Positions 55,580 to 64,000 of a DNA stretch of 64,000 nucleotides are shown piece after piece. This DNA is from Meghimatium bilineatum. Taxonomy: Eukaryota > Mollusca > Gastropoda > Stylommatophora > Philomycidae. The stretch is taken from NCBI GenBank assembly GCA_034231615.1, contig CM067299.1, forward strand, positions 11,957,863-12,021,862, given 5' to 3'. Each line of letters starts with the position of its first letter. Within the stretch, counting starts at the first letter, position 1. The notes beneath the pieces were generated by a model that saw nothing but the letters and a program-made list of their open reading frames with translations, had not been told where the DNA came from and made no database searches. Made by a program: the position numbers and the translations under genes.

Positions 55580-55640
55580 TCGTTTCTGTCTTAATAAAGA
55601 CCTTGCGATCAAAACGTCGACCCTGTGTATTTTTCCGCGT
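55580..55640 (+). mobile_element. Penelope-like terminal motif
   Basis: CTTAATAAAGACCTTGCGAT, CAAAACGTCGACCCTGTG. Same layout as 5281-5400 (minus): AATAAAGG, a short hairpin, (G/C)AAAACGTCGAC. Confidence 0.5.
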
Positions 55641-56084
55641 AAAACTGTTATTTAACCGTTTTATATTTGTTTACATGGAAGTAATTTGTGCAAAATATAC
55701 ATTAAAAATATCATTTTCATAACTCGAACCGTAAGGTTTTATAATGTAATAATATACAACATTAATAAAAAACAATCAAAGCTGTAAATGTTGACGTTAA
55801 CTTAGGTCTTAGTTCTCTGTGTGTCTTACCTAGGAGTAGATGTTGGGTTATTAGTCTCAGACAGACAGCTTTTCGACTATAAACGGCTTTATTTTAGACA
55901 CTTTATAAGAAAATGGACGTTTTCATTTTCGAACATTTTTAAAGATAATGGATGGCTACATGTTCGACAATTTCTTATAAAATCTACTGTCCCTTAGTCG
56001 ACTTTTTTGTAAATCAGTTCTATAGTAAATATTGATAATTGAAATCTAGCAGTATAATAATGTTCGGATCTTTGGTTGTTCGTC
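55641..56084. other. No gene or repeat recognised
   Basis: Unassigned. Confidence 0.3.
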
Positions 56085-56385
56085 CATTAAAAATGATGAT
56101 GCCCATTTGGTATCCACTTTTGACAATCAGTTATGTCCTTAACTATGCGTTCTTAGATGTTAGATGGCTAATAAATCATATTCCGGATATTAATAGTACA
56201 TATAGTACATAATAGTACATATTCCTTGGACAAATTGGGCTTGGTATGACCACCCGTGTGTGGTTTTGTTTTTGGTCTATCCGTAATTGTCTAGCTACTC
56301 TCCGCTGTTGGACTGTTGCAATCTCCTCATCTCACAGGATAAAAGTACATTCGTGAAGAGGTATAGAACGTGTTCACGACTGCCA
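56085..56385 (-). mobile_element. LINE-A 3' relic
   Basis: GTTCGTCCATTAAAAATGAT, GTTATGTCCTTAACTATGCG, CTACTCTCCGCTGTTGGAC and CTCATCTCACAGG follow 47995-48235 (GTTCGTCCATCACAAGTGAT, GCTCTCCGCTGTTGAGC, CTTTTCACAAG). Covers the zinc-finger tail and 3' UTR, decayed. Confidence 0.7.
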
Positions 56386-56551
56386 GAGTAACAAGTTACA
56401 TCATGACCAGAGGTAATTGCACTTTATTCCCAATAAAACTTAAATGGCTATCTACTGCAGTATTTTCGTTTGCTAGAAAATCAATGCAGCCAAAACCTGT
56501 CAGGTTGATTTCTGCATCCTTAAAAAGATGTATCACCTACTTTCTTCAAAT

Positions 56552-56655
56552 ACTTCTGACCATTCTCCAATACAGTGTGGCTGTTAGAGACAAATGATGC
56601 CACACTTCTGACCATTCTCCAATACAGTGTGGCTGTTAGAGACAAATGATGCCAC
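56552..56655. repeat. Perfect 52-bp direct duplication
   Basis: ACTTCTGACCATTCTCCAAT, ACAGTGTGGCTGTTAGAGAC, AAATGATGCCAC occurs at 56552 and 56604 without a mismatch: a newborn two-copy tandem. Confidence 0.95.
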
Positions 56656-57144
56656 AGAACTGTCAAGAGCTCACTGTACTAGTCCTCAAATCATCTTAAC
56701 AATGCTATTGTAAGTTTTAATTTCCTACCTGATATAAAAGAATAACAAAATATGGTGCATCTTATAAGCTTATAATAATAATAATTAAAAAAAGGAACAA
56801 TGGACTTTTTAAAAGTTACAGCCCAATAGGGATCAAGAAACAACAACGAACAAGAAATCCAGACACACACACAGCTGTCAATACAATGAAACGGTATTAC
56901 ATCCACAATTCAGTGTTTTTGCACACATAAAAAATAACTTACTGCAATCATTATATAGAGAGAAACAATTATTATGTTCTCGACCTTTCAGAGTTAAGGT
57001 AAGACGTCATAAGGCTCGGGACAGATTACTTTATTTGCAAATTTAAAACCAAGTGATGGCTCAACCATTTCACATCGCTCTATGTACATACGTTAAGAAA
57101 TGAGTGTTTCCGTTTAAAACTATATATTCGTAACATTCTTTCAG
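56656..57144. other. No confident feature
   Basis: AAG|GTAAGA at 56996-57004 looks like a splice donor, but the frame before it is poor. Otherwise unassigned. Confidence 0.25.
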
Positions 57145-57272
57145 ACGTGCCGTAATATATGTATAAGTCATTGTAACAATGGAGGATTTATCGGCGTAAC
57201 TGATCATTGCGGATGGGTGATCAGAACTGCAGTTACAACAGCTGGAGATAAAGAGTTAAAATCGTCTATTAG
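57145..57272 (+). CDS. Possible internal exon, Cys-rich extracellular-type peptide
   Basis: Bounded by a good acceptor (TAACATTCTTTCAG at 57131-57144) and a donor (ATTAG|GTAATG at 57272/57273). Only phase 0 is open: 42 codons plus two bases. The peptide starts TCRNICISHCNNGGFIG and goes on to DHCGWVIRTAV, then a polar tail. Four Cys in 23 residues, with NGG and CGW, suggest a small disulphide-rich extracellular module. It lacks a full EGF Cys pattern and I do not recognise the family. A possible last exon follows at 57582. Confidence 0.4.
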
Positions 57273-57581
57273 GTAATGGTATTGCCCGTATTTCTGTTGT
57301 AATAGCAGGGTTGTGTATGACTGTTATTCTTGTTTTATTTTTGTGGGAAATTATAATGCATGAGTAGATGTATTAATGTTTAATGACAAGTGTGATGTTA
57401 TCTACACAACCATCACACGTATATTATGTATATGCATATTGTAATAGTAGGTGAATGATTACTCACTGTCCCATAATTTACGACAATGTTAATTTCAATG
57501 ATAGATACACTCTATTCGTTTAAATAATTTCTCTGTAGTGGTTTAATCTTGATTATTATTCGTATTATATATTATTTCCAG

Positions 57582-57609
57582 CAAGGATTCTTATTTTTTA
57601 ATAATCTGA
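57582..57609 (+). CDS. Possible terminal exon joined to 57145 exon
   Basis: After TATATTATTTCCAG, one base completes the phase-2 codon left by the previous exon. Then KDSYFLII and TGA 57607-57609. Phase agrees, but the piece is so short that chance is quite possible. Confidence 0.18.
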
Positions 57610-57621
57610 ACGTCTCCCGAT

Positions 57622-57716
57622 TTCTAGTCAGTAAACCTGATACAGTTAGGACATGGTCACACAATCTTGTAGTCGAGTTAACCGGATGCAGTTAGGACAT
57701 GGTCACACAATCATGC
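57622..57716. repeat. 47-bp direct repeat x 2
   Basis: GATACAGTTAGGACATGGTC, ACACAATCTTG occurs at about 57638 and, as GATGCAGTTAGGACATGGTC, ACACAATCATG, at about 57685. Confidence 0.9.
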
Positions 57717-57789
57717 ATTATATTTTGTTCACCCCCATCCTGGCGTCCTTTTCCACAATTACCAGCAGTGATGATTTCAATTACTATTT

Positions 57790-57830
57790 ATACTATTGTA
57801 AACCCTTTAGTCGAAACGTCGCCTATTGAT
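57790..57830 (+). mobile_element. Penelope-like terminal motif
   Basis: GTAAACCCTTTAGTCGAAAC, GTCGCC. Same block as 5340-5370 (minus) and 26930. Confidence 0.4.
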
Positions 57831-57893
57831 GTGTCTCTTCGCTAATATTTTTATTGCATATACCTATTTCGTCGTATCTGGATTGTTGGCCTA

Positions 57894-58009
57894 TTTTCCC
57901 AACCCTCTCATTGCGGACTATATTTTCCCAACCCTCTCATTGCGGACTATATTTTCCCAACCCTCTCATTGCGGACTATATTTTCCCAACCCTCTCATTG
58001 CGGACTATA
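57894..58009. repeat. Perfect 29-bp tandem repeat x 4
   Basis: TTTTCCCAACCCTCTCATTG, CGGACTATA at 57894, 57923, 57952 and 57981. Confidence 0.98.
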
Positions 58010-58239
58010 TGTCGTCACTGGTGTTTTATCTCTTGTTTACCTCTTCCACTTGTACCCTTCGTATTTCTATGTTTTAAACAATTCTTTATAGCTATGACTT
58101 CGATATCCTAAATATGTTTTCTGGTTTTGTTGGTTTAATCCCGGGGATTTGGAGCTTTGACTCTCTTGTTTCACATTTACTCGTACCATACGGGGAGCCG
58201 GGTTCTTCAATAGCTTTTATCCCATGTCTAGTATACTAC
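58010..58239. other. No gene or repeat recognised
   Basis: Unassigned. Confidence 0.3.
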
Positions 58240-58885
58240 ATCTGTTCGCGGTATTCAATGCTTTGAGCAGTAATTTTCTACTTAGAAAGAATAAATGTTT
58301 TTTATGTAGAAAATATGTGACACTATTTTATTTGCAGGTATTCATTCATGTGGAAACCAACATTGTACATGTTGGAGATAAAAAAACAACAATAAGTAAA
58401 CATATCAAAGTACGACTGTTCCACTCCAACGAAATATCAGTGCTGACATATGGTTACGAAAGTTGGAAAATGACAAATGCACTGGAGAATAAATTGAATT
58501 AATTAAAAAATAAATGTATTAGAAATCTCTTAAATATTGGTTGGGATTAATTAAAGTCAAAAAAGCATGTGAGAGAATGCACTAAAGAGCAATATGTTTC
58601 TACAACAATAAAAAGAAAAGGATGGACTTATATTGGACATGTACTTAGGTTGTATAAAAACAGACTTCCACTACAAATATTACAATGGATACCAGATGGA
58701 AACAGAAAAAGAGGAAGACCAAGAGAGACTCTTTGCAAAACAACCATCAAAATGGTATGACAATGGGTCTCAATAACATACAAGAGAATTACACACAGTA
58801 GCATCACACCACTCGAATTGGAGAGCTCTGGTTTCTGCCCTATGCACCGTTTTCGGCACTGAAGGAACATAGCTATCATAGATTG
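58240..58885 (+). mobile_element. LINE-D C-terminal relic with 3' UTR
   Basis: Plus frames: ISVLTYGYESWKMTNALENK, LN, stop, NKCIRNLLNIGWD, then KGWTYIGHVLRLYKNRLPLQ, then PDGNRKRGRPRETLCKTTIK. The order (YG-E-W, K-C-x-R-x-L-x-I-x-W, GHVLRL, GxRKRGRPR) is the LINE RT tail; same family as 42885-43310 and 20.1-20.7 kb. Two stops. The 3' end continues through CTCTGGTTTCTGCCC to about 58875. Confidence 0.85.
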
Positions 58886-59212
58886 ATGTATATATGCATT
58901 GTGAGTGCTGCTATCCATTATTTGCAGCCACATATTTGCATTGTACGAGTATCTATATATCATGTATAACCACGTATATGCATTGTATGTGTTACGATCC
59001 TTTACTCTCTTGTCTGAGCAGAGGATAGTAACACATACAAGGCCCTTACTTTCTTGTATGAGCAAAGTAACACACGGACTAGGGGCGCAGTGGGGTGGCG
59101 TTTCTGAGCTTTCTTTCATACCCAGGAGACTTCAGCTTTCGACTTAGTGCAATACCTAATGAAGGAGCCTTCTACTCAGAGAGGGTATATAATTGTATAG
59201 ATGACATGCTAT
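58886..59212. other. Unassigned, local duplication
   Basis: CATTGTATGAGT/CATTGTATGTGT and ACTCTCTTGTCTGAGCA/CTTTCTTGTATGAGCA recur, hinting at an old tandem of about 55 bp. No gene. Confidence 0.3.
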
Positions 59213-59320
59213 AAAGCCTTCATAAGAGAGCCTCATGATAACGTCAACATGAAGCTTCTATAACATAGCCGCATTATAACGACATATAACTTCCATAAGA
59301 GAGCCTCAATATAACGACAT
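59213..59320. repeat. Degenerate 33-bp tandem repeat x 3
   Basis: CTTCCATAAGAGAGCCTCAA, TATAACGACATG and worn relatives (CTTCATAAGAGAGCCTCATG). Confidence 0.75.
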
Positions 59321-60420
59321 GTTATCTACTACGGTGTCTTTAAGAATACATATTCTATTTATCAAATATATGTCATATTCTCTCCAGACAATTGTCTTCC
59401 CAATGAACTCATTGAACCCCTCTCTGTCTTTGACCATCTTGCTTGCATTTTCCAACAATGTATTCATGTTATCATTAACGTCATCAGTCCATCGTCGTCT
59501 TGGTCTGTTTTTCCTCCTCCTCGCAGGTGTTCTGCCCTCCATTATTTGTCTTTCTAAACAGTTGTGTCACTTTATATGAACAAACAAGTGTAGTTTTATT
59601 TTTGCTATTGTGTTTAGCAACCAACACTCTGGAATCTTCAATATATTTATACTATCTGGGTCTCTACTTTTTTTTCTTCCATACTATTCTAAGTATTTTT
59701 CTGCAGCATTTCATCTCAACGACGTTAATCGTCTTTACCTCTGTTTTACTAAGGGTATATGTTTCAGAGCCGTATGTTGCAACCGGAAAAAAAATGAAAA
59801 TTGTAGCATTAGCAGTTTCGTTTCTATTTTGTTGATTTTCCATATGTTTTTCAACCGTGTTATTTGCAATTGCCATTCCTTTCCTTATATCTGCCATGCA
59901 GTCTCCTGCACCGTTGATGTTTGATCCTATGTATTCAAATTTATTCACACATTCTATCTGGGTATTGACTATTCTGATTTGTGGTTGTTGTGGTGTTATA
60001 TCTTTTGACCTTAATGTTGTTGTTGTTTTTTTGCGCGTTTAAATATAAGCTTTATGATTCTCTGTATTTCTGTGTGTTCTTTATGACTTTTTCCAATCAC
60101 TTTATATGATTTCACAGAAGCGCAGTATCGTCTGCGTAGCGTAGGTCAGGGATTTCAAAACCATCGATGTTTAAAACGTGGTAGTCAGCGTTGTGTATGT
60201 CTTCTCTCACATTCCTCATTATATTTTCTGCGTAGATTTTGAACATGTATGAAGAGAGTTTACATCCCTGCCCTACTCCACTCCATATAATTATGCGTGT
60301 TTTATCAACGTGTTGAGATAGAACACCTAATGTTTGCGTCTGTTTGATCTATTGTTGTCAAATGGTCCGTATTTCCAGTATTTTATTATCGTACCATGTA
60401 CGGTAACGTATCAGACAGTG
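59306..60420 (-). mobile_element. LINE-F relic with RT palm (YADD)
   Basis: The longest LINE piece here. Minus frames in order: TRIIIWSGVGQGCKLSSYMF (about 60235-60305; motif with Q-G-C-x-L-S-x-x-x-F); LNIDGFEIPDLRYADDTALL with YADD at 60127-60138; then ANNTVEK-type linker FEYIGSNINGAGDCMADIRK (59880-59945), FFPVATYGSETYTLSKTEVK, then RRRWTDDVNDNMNTLLENAS and REGFNEFIGKTIVWREYD near 59340-59500. The catalytic Asp pair is intact but the frame breaks at least three times (near 60100, 59950, 59660). No endonuclease domain is left. Confidence 0.9.
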
Positions 60421-60709
60421 TCTTTCCTCAATTATACAACACTGCTGGATCATCGGAAACCAGCCTTCTAAAGTGTCGCATCAGACTTTCACGGTGATTT
60501 CCTGTATCACATTTGGTTATTCTCTGTGTAGAAAGCCAATGAAAATCACGGGAAATGTGAAGTGTTTCATAGTTAGAGGCATGATCTCCAATTTACTACA
60601 TGTCTTTTATTTTCGATAGAAATGGTCAGACTGACTATCACAATGAACAAACTTATGTATAAATGTTACTAAAATATGTCATAAAACAACCTAACAACGA
60701 GACTCAGTG
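60421..60709. other. No gene or repeat recognised
   Basis: Unassigned. Confidence 0.3.
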
Positions 60710-61060
60710 ACATAAATCGTTTCGACTAAAATACCGTCAGCAGGGCAAACATAGATCAACAGTAAACAAATCTTGCATAGGGACACACAAGGTGGTGATA
60801 GGAAGGAAAAAAGAGGGAAGAGGAACAGTAGTGAAGAGATGACAGAGGTAGCAAAGATAGCACAACATGACAGGGAACAATAGTGGGTGAGAAGAAGACG
60901 AAAGTGATAAGTAAGTGCGTAGATGTTGAACATGTAAGGAAAAGTGGAAATAGATAAGATAATAATGCAAATAAAATGAAAATGATAATGAAAATGACTT
61001 AGCTCGGTAGTAGTTTGCGGTGAAAAGTGAGTGGGGACTAGAGGAGACAAGATAAATGAG
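60710..61060 (-). mobile_element. Penelope-like terminal region, pyrimidine-rich
   Basis: On the minus strand a long C+T-rich stretch leads to GCCCTGCTGACGGTATTTTA, GTCGAAACG. CTGACG...GTCGAAAC (60719-60740) is the best trace of a hammerhead-like CUGANGA...GAAA core in the window, with one core change (GG for GA). The 119-codon minus frame across it is a by-product of the pyrimidine bias. Confidence 0.4.
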
Positions 61061-61114
61061 ATAATAATTTTGTAATAAAGGTTATTTCACTATATCAGTT
61101 CACCTAGATTGTGT

Positions 61115-61330
61115 ATGTTCGTCCATCACAAGTTATGATGGCCATTTTTACATCGACTTTTGAAAATTCAGTTAGAATTATGATCGTGCATAATTGTTCT
61201 TTGATGGCTAATGAGCCATAATCATGCTGTAAATGTTCCTTGACAATTCGGACATGGAATGACGACTATAGACGAATTTGAAAATGACTAGCTCTGCGGA
61301 TTTTGATTAAAGTGAGTCGGAGTTGATTAC
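61115..61330 (-). mobile_element. LINE-A 3' end fragment
   Basis: GTTCGTCCATCACAAGTTAT, CATCGACTTTTGAAAATTCA, GATGGCTAATGAGCC, CTGTAAATGTTCCTTGACAA, TTCGGACATGG. Matches 47995-48140 closely. Confidence 0.75.
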
Positions 61331-61350
61331 CCAAATTAAACCCGTTGTTA

Positions 61351-61745
61351 AATCATCATCATCAAGTGCCGTCTCCACAACGAAGGTTGGCTGCAACGTA
61401 TCTCCAACATCTCCTGCCTCTTGTCTTGGTGGTGCACTCTGCTAGACTGTAACCTGTCCATCGTGTAATGTTACTCTCCCACTTGTATCTCTGCCTACCT
61501 CTTGCTCGCTTCCCTTTGACTTTACCCTCATGTAAGGTCTTCAATAGGGTGTCATGTCTTTTAATGTGTCCAAAGTATTTTATTTGCCTGATCTTTATTT
61601 CTCTTAGTAGTTCTTTCTTCATATTAAGTATCTTTAGCACCTCTTTATTTGTTTTCCTCTCTTTCCATGATGTTCTCCCTATTCTTCTATATACCCAAAT
61701 CTCAAAGGCATCAAATAGTAAAGGTAAAATATATGTCAAATAACA
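61351..61745 (-). mobile_element. LINE-B C-terminal tail, longest intact copy
   Basis: A 125-codon open minus frame: WVYRRIGRTSWKERKTNKEV, LKILNMKKELLREIKIRQIK, YFGHIKRHDTLLKTLHEGKV, KGKRARGRQRYKWESNITRW, then YSLAECTTKTRGRRCWRYVA and NLRCGDGT, stop, then a GATGATGAT tail at 61351-61360. The frame is intact, so the insertion is fairly young or lightly mutated. It is 5'-truncated, so only the tail after the RT domain is present. Confidence 0.92.
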
Positions 61746-61749
61746 TAAT

Positions 61750-62025
61750 CCTCCCGTTGGTGATGAAGATAACGCTTCGTGTTCTGAGCAGTAGCAACTA
61801 TTAAGTGGGGTAGCCAGTTCACATCCTTGCTGTCTTTACCTACCCTAACTCATGCGCCAGGTACCCATTTACAGCTGGGTCTACTGGATGAGCAGTCGTG
61901 TCTGGTAAGAAATAACAACCAATATCTTGTATTATGTCTGGACATGGTTTTGAACATGGCACGCTGCAATCTGGAGAAACAAAGTAAGCTCACTATCAAC
62001 TAGACAACCGCGCTCCTAGGAAGAT
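61750..62025 (-). mobile_element. SINE-2-type element with a different tRNA-like head
   Basis: On the minus strand: GAGCGCGGTTGTCTAGTTGA (A-box region), GTGCCATGTTCAAAACC (B-box region, decayed), ATGTCCAGACATAATACAAG, then the core GTAGACCCAGCTGTAAATGG, GTACCTGG and GGTAAAGACAGCAAGG. The core matches SINE-2 at 37.7 kb (CGACCCAGCCTTAAATGGGT, AGTAAAGACTGCGAGG) though the heads differ. Confidence 0.75.
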
Positions 62026-62544
62026 CCTCAAATGAACGTGTGTTGCAAAAAGTTGCCATTATTTATACCAACACAAGGATACAAGTCTCACATCATTTGA
62101 TGTATGCATACATATAGTTGGGTATATCGACTTCAAGGAAGGTTAGTCAATAAGTAAATGACAAACTAATGTGGAAAAAACAGAAATGCAATTGTTGATG
62201 TGTAAAGGTTGGATTATGACACAACATCTAGTTATGCGATCAATGTGTGTGTGGCAGATGACAGTTGCACCGGTAGTTGCAATACACGCATGCGCAGTGC
62301 ATATGCAAAATTGGCTACCGTAATCCAATAGTGAACGATGAATAAAAAAACATATTTTTGTTTTGAAAAAGGGGGGGAGTAACTTTCCGTCAGTAACATT
62401 CATACGGAGATGGTCCCTGTTTGTGCTGTGAAATGGTTACCCGTTACGTGGTGCATAACTGGGTGAACCAATCGTCATTAGCACGTGCATCGCTTACAGG
62501 TAAAGCTCGACCTGGCCGCCAAGTCCAAATCACAACAGAAACAA
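62026..62544. other. No gene or repeat recognised
   Basis: Unassigned, with a short poly-G run near 62371. Confidence 0.3.
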
Positions 62545-62708
62545 ATGATAAATTATGTTGAAAAGAATTCTATAAAAATTATAACCTATGTTGAAAATGA
62601 TCTTATAAAAATGATAACTTGTGTTGAAAAGGATTCTATAAAAATGATAACTTGTGTTGAAAAGGATTCTATAAAAATGATAACTTGTGTTGAAAAGGAT
62701 TCTATCTG
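62545..62708. repeat. 33-bp minisatellite x 5
   Basis: TATAAAAATGATAACTTGTG, TTGAAAAGGATTC. The last three units are identical, the left two diverged. In-frame repeats on both strands are artefacts of the 33-bp period. Confidence 0.96.
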
Positions 62709-63589
62709 ACAGGAGAACAACGAAATACAACTGCAATAGTTTCTTAAAATTGTTGATCATACATCATAACGTAGAACTTGCTGAATCTTCGAAAAGTGTT
62801 CTGAGAGGATAGGCCTACCCAGAGAACTGACTAACGAACAATCTCCATGTTGCAGGTATTGTAGTAATTATAAATCGAAGGGATAAGTGCATCAATACTG
62901 GAACGAAGGGATACATACATAAGTACATCAATGCTGGATATTTTCTTGAGGAAAACAAGAGCATTATCATGTTACAATTATCTAGATGTCACGCTAGGAT
63001 TATTTTTCCCCGGCCATTTGTAACGTACTTATTGACCTCGCTTCGTATTTACGAACATTAGCCCACATTTCAATAGCATATTTTTTATTAACGTTTTGCG
63101 TACTGATTTGAGCTCATGTCTCCTGGATCTAAAAAACAGAAATGCTGAACTCTCCTTGGTGCACATGAGAAAATAAAAAGAACATTATTGTTAATAATTT
63201 ATTGGGATAGATAAGACAATTAATCGGATATTACTTCTATATTCTAGTACCTGTTAAATTTACACTTGTTCACTGATACCCATTCCTGGATTTCCCGTTT
63301 CCAGTTCTGTGTGCTCTTGTTTCTTATGTATGTACGGCTGTTTCTTAAATATATGCTCCTGTCCTTTATGTATGTGTTCCTGTCTCTGGTCCCCCATTAA
63401 GGGCTGACTATAAATTGCATAAACATTGTATGTCAATGTTTGGCCCTCTCTATCCCCATTGTCAAAATCTGTCAAGATCTCGGGGATCCAATCCCGCTTT
63501 AATATATTAACAATATCTCCTCGATCAAAAAGCATTTTACTGCAGAGAATGTATGGAAACACTACAGGATCTGCTTCAAATATTTATTT
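62709..63589. other. No confident feature
   Basis: The minus frame 63260-63562 has a small internal repeat (HKGQEHIFKKQPYIHKKQEH), from a short tandem at about 63290-63390. No gene recognised. Confidence 0.3.
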
Positions 63590-63665
63590 CAAAAAAAGTT
63601 TCAAATTCAAACAATGTAACTGGTGTATGAATAACAGTATTACTGAGATCCAACTGTGTCAACCC
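63590..63665 (+). mobile_element. MITE-3 fragment
   Basis: AAGTTTCAAATTCAAACAAT, GTAACTGGTGTATGAATAAC matches the shared block at 28.8 and 39.3 kb. Confidence 0.5.
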
Positions 63666-64000
63666 ATCCGTTAGTAGCTGCTTCACACTACACACACACA
63701 TACATTATGCAGATACAACTTTTAAACTAATATTTAAACTATAAACACGTTACAAATATCACAAGGCAACACACAAAAATCATCACAGATAATTGTATAT
63801 GGGTTTTGTAGTATTTGGTTAGCTGATTTCAAATCTGTCTTTAGTTTTTTTCTACCACGTAACATTTTTTTGTAATAGCTAATTATAATATCTTTCAACA
63901 GTGGTTATGACCACAAATCGAGTACAATGTTTTATTTAGATTGGTATCAATACTTTATTACTGGCTGTTACAATTTTGTTCAGTTTCGGGTCACGTGATT
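63666..64000. other. No gene or repeat recognised
   Basis: Unassigned to the window end. Confidence 0.3.

Noticed and set aside
57826-58111. Two overlapping plus frames of about 84 codons with repeated SHCG/LIADY words
   Set aside because: They read the 29-bp tandem repeat in different frames; not a protein.
60691-61050. 119-codon minus frame rich in Leu, Ser and Cys, resembling a membrane protein
   Set aside because: Arises from a pyrimidine-rich Penelope-like terminal stretch; no start context and no conserved motif.

Overview
This window is animal nuclear DNA, not bacterial or viral. It is A+T-rich and has no prokaryote-style gene layout. It carries Pol III-derived SINEs, many 3'-truncated LINE relics, Penelope-like debris, foldback MITEs and a very high density of minisatellites. 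The repeat mix suggests a marine invertebrate, most likely a lophotrochozoan such as a mollusc. That is an inference from repeat style, and I cannot name the species. A 100-base run of N at 22726-22825 is an assembly gap.

No complete host gene is visible; most of the window looks intergenic or intronic. Four short stretches look like possible host exons, all on the + strand and not obviously parts of one gene. They are a signal-peptide-like first exon (40518-40614, ending at GTAAGT), a cysteine-rich internal exon (57145-57272), a possible terminal exon (33455-33647) and a tiny exon (14610-14648). None has a recognised domain.

The rest is repeats. About 35 tandem arrays have units of 2 to 65 bp. 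Several have higher-order structure: a 65-bp satellite in trimers at 15.3-16.6 kb, a 50/46-bp array in tetramers at 44.7-45.2 kb, and a 50-bp array in dimers at 32.5-33.0 kb. LINE relics fall into several families, called here LINE-A to LINE-H. Nearly all keep only the C-terminal tail of the reverse-transcriptase ORF; one (59.3-60.4 kb, minus) still shows the YADD catalytic motif. A Penelope-like RT relic lies at 7.7-8.7 kb (minus), and related terminal fragments with a GTCGAAAC-type motif are scattered through the window.

The commonest dispersed repeat is a roughly 150-bp element (here SINE-T) that ends in GAAGAAG, with about a dozen copies. tRNA-headed SINEs lie at 13.4-13.6, 28.3, 29.2, 37.6-37.9 and 61.8-62.0 kb. 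The 37.6-kb copy is flanked by a perfect 16-bp target-site duplication and sits inside a SINE-T copy. MITE families with terminal inverted repeats lie at 14.8, 35.1, 35.7, 36.3, 39.1, 49.0, 52.2 and 55.1 kb.

The most striking pattern is the interplay of transposons and tandem arrays. Three arrays are split by an inserted element, one array grew out of a LINE coding segment, and one large array ends exactly at a LINE relic. LINE-x, SINE-x and MITE-x names are labels used only in this answer.
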